Positions 4,675 through 5,871 of a stretch of 5,871 nt of DNA are shown piece by piece (the first letter of the stretch is position 1; each line of letters opens with the position of its first letter). The DNA is from a bacterium (GTDB lineage Bacteria; Patescibacteriota; Minisyncoccia; Phycocordibacterales; UBA10002): contig JAUSHG010000014.1 of assembly GCA_030648695.1 (NCBI GenBank), forward strand, positions 1-5,871. The letters run 5' to 3'. Under the pieces are notes generated by a model. That model did not search any database. It worked only from the letters and a program-made list of their open reading frames with translations, and was not told the DNA's origin. A program made the translations under genes and the position numbers.

Positions 4675-5331
4675 CTAATTGAGAGTTGCGACCACCCGTG
4701 CCGGTGCGGCATCCGCCGCAAGTTTGAGAGGAAACGCCTGCACATCAAATGTCTTTCCGACCAGTGATTCCAGATTGGTAAGATTCTCAATGATAAGAAT
4801 CTCCGCGCCAAGCAAGATTTTGTGGACTGCATACGGGGCTTTATCCGGACTTGCCGTATCCATACCAACCATTTTTATGTTTCGCTTTACCAATTCTTGT
4901 GCAAGCGCTTCGGTCATTATCGGAAAATCCGTAAAGTAATTTTCTTCTTTGAATTTTTCTCCCCATCCGGTGTAAAACAGCACAATGTCGCCAAAAGGTT
5001 CAACCTTCGCCTCTTGGCGAAGGTTGAACCTTGTATGAAGTAAATCTATATCAAGTTCCTTTTCCCCTCGCGCATCAATAAGCACTCCTCTCCCACTAAA
5101 CTTCTCCACCGGAATTTCGCTCATCTTTTTACCACCCACAATCATATGCATTGGCGCATCAATGTGCGTCCCGACATGCATCCCCGTAGTAAGCGTATGG
5201 TCGCAGTACCCCTCTTTTTCAACCGCGGCAAACTGCCGCAAAGACGGCTCCGGGTCCCCGGGATACACCGGCATTGTGTTGGCAAACGTATGTGTTAAAT
5301 CCACTATCCGCATACAAACATCATACCGCAA
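4675..5331 (-). CDS. Cyclase/KynB-family metal-dependent hydrolase, TTG start
   Basis: This 218-residue protein belongs to the cyclase family (arylformamidase KynB, isatin hydrolase and relatives), cytoplasmic metal-dependent amide/ester hydrolases. RIVDLTHTFANTMPVYPGDPEP (8-29) is the typical N-terminus. HVGTHIDAPMH (52-62) is the HxGTHxDxPxH metal-binding signature. GDIVLFYTGW (114-123), GMDTASPD (156-163) and VHKILLGAEILIIENLTNL (169-187) are further family blocks. Length is normal. Start choice: an in-frame ATG lies at 5313 (residue 7), but a strong GGGAGGA (5337-5343) sits 5 bases from TTG 5331 and over 20 from that ATG, so TTG is preferred. A perfect 17-bp palindrome (4995-5032) encodes residues 100-113. 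The Nudix gene lies 70 bases upstream. With no kynurenine genes visible, the physiological substrate is unknown and kynB is not assigned. Confidence 0.9.
   Translation of the reverse strand: MRYDVCMRIVDLTHTFANTMPVYPGDPEPSLRQFAAVEKEGYCDHTLTTGMHVGTHIDAPMHMIVGGKKMSEIPVEKFSGRGVLIDARGEKELDIDLLHTRFNLRQEAKVEPFGDIVLFYTGWGEKFKEENYFTDFPIMTEALAQELVKRNIKMVGMDTASPDKAPYAVHKILLGAEILIIENLTNLESLVGKTFDVQAFPLKLAADAAPARVVATLN
4995..5032 (-). repeat. Perfect 17-bp inverted repeat inside the cyclase gene
   Basis: Bases 4995-5011 (AAGGTTCAACCTTCGCC) are the exact reverse complement of 5016-5032, with a 4-base loop (5012-5015). Each arm itself contains GGTTCAACC-like internal symmetry. The 38 bases encode residues 100-113 (TRFNLRQEAKVEPF), a loop between the RG-VLIDARG strand and the conserved GDIVL block. 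The mRNA would form a very stable hairpin mid-gene. Such perfection is not expected by chance and marks an inserted palindromic repeat; its true unit boundaries cannot be fixed from one copy. Confidence 0.75.
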
Positions 5332-5336
5332 TTAGT

Positions 5337-5343
5337 TCCTCCC
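5337..5343 (-). promoter_or_regulatory. Strong Shine-Dalgarno site deciding the cyclase TTG start
   Basis: GGGAGGA on the minus strand ends 5 bases before TTG at 5331. It is the only strong ribosome-binding site in the window and supports the longer cyclase reading over the in-frame ATG at 5313. Confidence 0.75.
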
Positions 5344-5344
5344 G

Positions 5345-5384
5345 ATTATTCCAAATGAATGCGATAGCAATCATTTGGAATAAT
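5345..5384 (-). other. Intercistronic hairpin abutting the cyclase ribosome-binding site
   Basis: ATTATTCCAAATGA (5345-5358) pairs perfectly with TCATTTGGAATAAT (5371-5384). After one A-A mismatch, TGC/GCA extends the stem to a 4-base apical loop. The minus-strand transcript would leave this stem one base before the GGGAGGA site, with no U-tract, so it is not a conventional minus-strand terminator. Possible roles are an mRNA processing or stability element between Nudix and cyclase, a translation modulator, or another dispersed palindrome. Confidence 0.6.
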
Positions 5385-5401
5385 TAAATTCTTATTAACT
5401 T

Positions 5402-5851
5402 TCACTTCTTTGGAAAATACGGAAATGGCGGATACATCGGCAGTCCTTCCCGCTCTGCATCTTCTTTTGAAAACCAGCCGGCCTCAATCGTCTTGCCACC
5501 GTCTTCAAAGGTGAATTCTTTTTTGTCGTACAGTGCCTTGTCAACGAGCGTTCCTTCAAAGAGAAAAATAATTTCATGGTGCGGCTTGCCGCGATAGGTA
5601 AACATATGTTCAGTGGCCTGCAGAAACTTCAGTTCCGAGAGGTCCGAACCGGTTTCTTCCTTCATCTCCCGCCGTACTGCCTGCTCTCCCGTTTCCTCAA
5701 ACTCCACATGCCCACCAAACAGCCGCAGGAATTTCTCCCCCTTAACCTCATCAAAACCGCGATGAAGCAGAAGCTTCTCTCCGTTGCGGACAATACACAT
5801 GGCTTTTACGACAATTTGCGGATTATTATTTTGGAGTTCTTTTCTATCCAT
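5402..5851 (-). CDS. Nudix hydrolase (MutT-like)
   Basis: This is a 149-residue single-domain Nudix protein, which hydrolyses nucleoside diphosphates linked to another group (oxidised or non-canonical NTPs, ADP-sugars, dinucleotides). The complete Nudix box spans 47-69: Gly47, Glu53, then R61-E62-M63-K64-E65-E66-T67-G68, fitting G-x5-E-x7-R-E-U-x-E-E-x-G, with Ser69 at the final usually hydrophobic position. E62, E65 and E66 are the expected metal ligands. The preceding IVVKAMCIVRNGEKLLLHRG is the usual first beta hairpin. EAGWFSKEDAEREGLP (123-138) resembles the W-F-x-x-D-E-L segment late in many Nudix folds. The substrate cannot be told. The ATG (5849-5851) has no clear Shine-Dalgarno site; only 20 bases of upstream sequence are visible, so its promoter is not assessable. 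It precedes the cyclase by 70 bases and may share a transcript with it. Confidence 0.92.
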   Translation of the reverse strand: MDRKELQNNNPQIVVKAMCIVRNGEKLLLHRGFDEVKGEKFLRLFGGHVEFEETGEQAVRREMKEETGSDLSELKFLQATEHMFTYRGKPHHEIIFLFEGTLVDKALYDKKEFTFEDGGKTIEAGWFSKEDAEREGLPMYPPFPYFPKK

Positions 5852-5871
5852 TTTGCTTTGATTTATTTTCT

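Noticed and set aside
1..5871. CRISPR array, phage, toxin-antitoxin or defence system
   Set aside because: No regularly spaced direct repeats with unique spacers and no related protein motifs were found; the heptamer arrays have no spacers.

Overview
The window looks like a fragment of a small-genome bacterium of the Candidate Phyla Radiation (Patescibacteria), most likely a Parcubacteria-type lineage. This placement is inferred from tight gene packing, a membrane-anchored Gmad2-domain protein with the N-terminal Cys motif I recall from that group, a tRNA gene without an encoded CCA end, a very small Cys-rich zinc-ribbon protein, and many short palindromic repeats. TGA is used as a normal stop codon (for example at 2137-2139), which argues against the lineages that read TGA as glycine.

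Layout. On the plus strand, the 3' part of a ribonuclease J gene (1-870) is followed by a 12-transmembrane MFS transporter (973-2139). Everything to the right is on the minus strand. From right to left these genes are a Nudix hydrolase (5402-5851), a KynB/cyclase-family metal hydrolase starting at TTG (4675-5331), a DinB-type Y-family DNA polymerase (3325-4581), a Gmad2 protein (2737-3306), tRNA-Pro(GGG) (2647-2717), a glutaredoxin (2396-2638) and a 54-residue zinc-ribbon protein (2226-2390). The plus and minus blocks converge at about 2140-2225. No gene-free stretch exceeds about 110 bases.

How the parts fit together. The cyclase ends at a good intrinsic terminator (4606-4657). dinB through the zinc-ribbon gene are separated by only 18, 19, 8 and 5 bases, so they look like one transcription unit with the tRNA embedded in it. 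The proteins do not form one obvious pathway. RNase J handles RNA decay and processing, DinB translesion synthesis, Nudix nucleotide clean-up and glutaredoxin thiol redox, which together suggest housekeeping and stress maintenance.

The most unusual content is repetitive. Two 56-base arrays of eight heptamers (consensus about NNTTAAC) bracket the MFS gene. Three different short palindromic elements lie in frame inside protein genes: two in dinB and one in the cyclase. One of the dinB elements is a 30-base HPERVEGLSA unit delimited by a perfect 6-base direct repeat. Several genes lack a Shine-Dalgarno site and instead have a -10-like hexamer 9-11 bases before the ATG, which suggests leaderless mRNAs. 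I see no CRISPR array, transposase, phage gene or obvious defence system.
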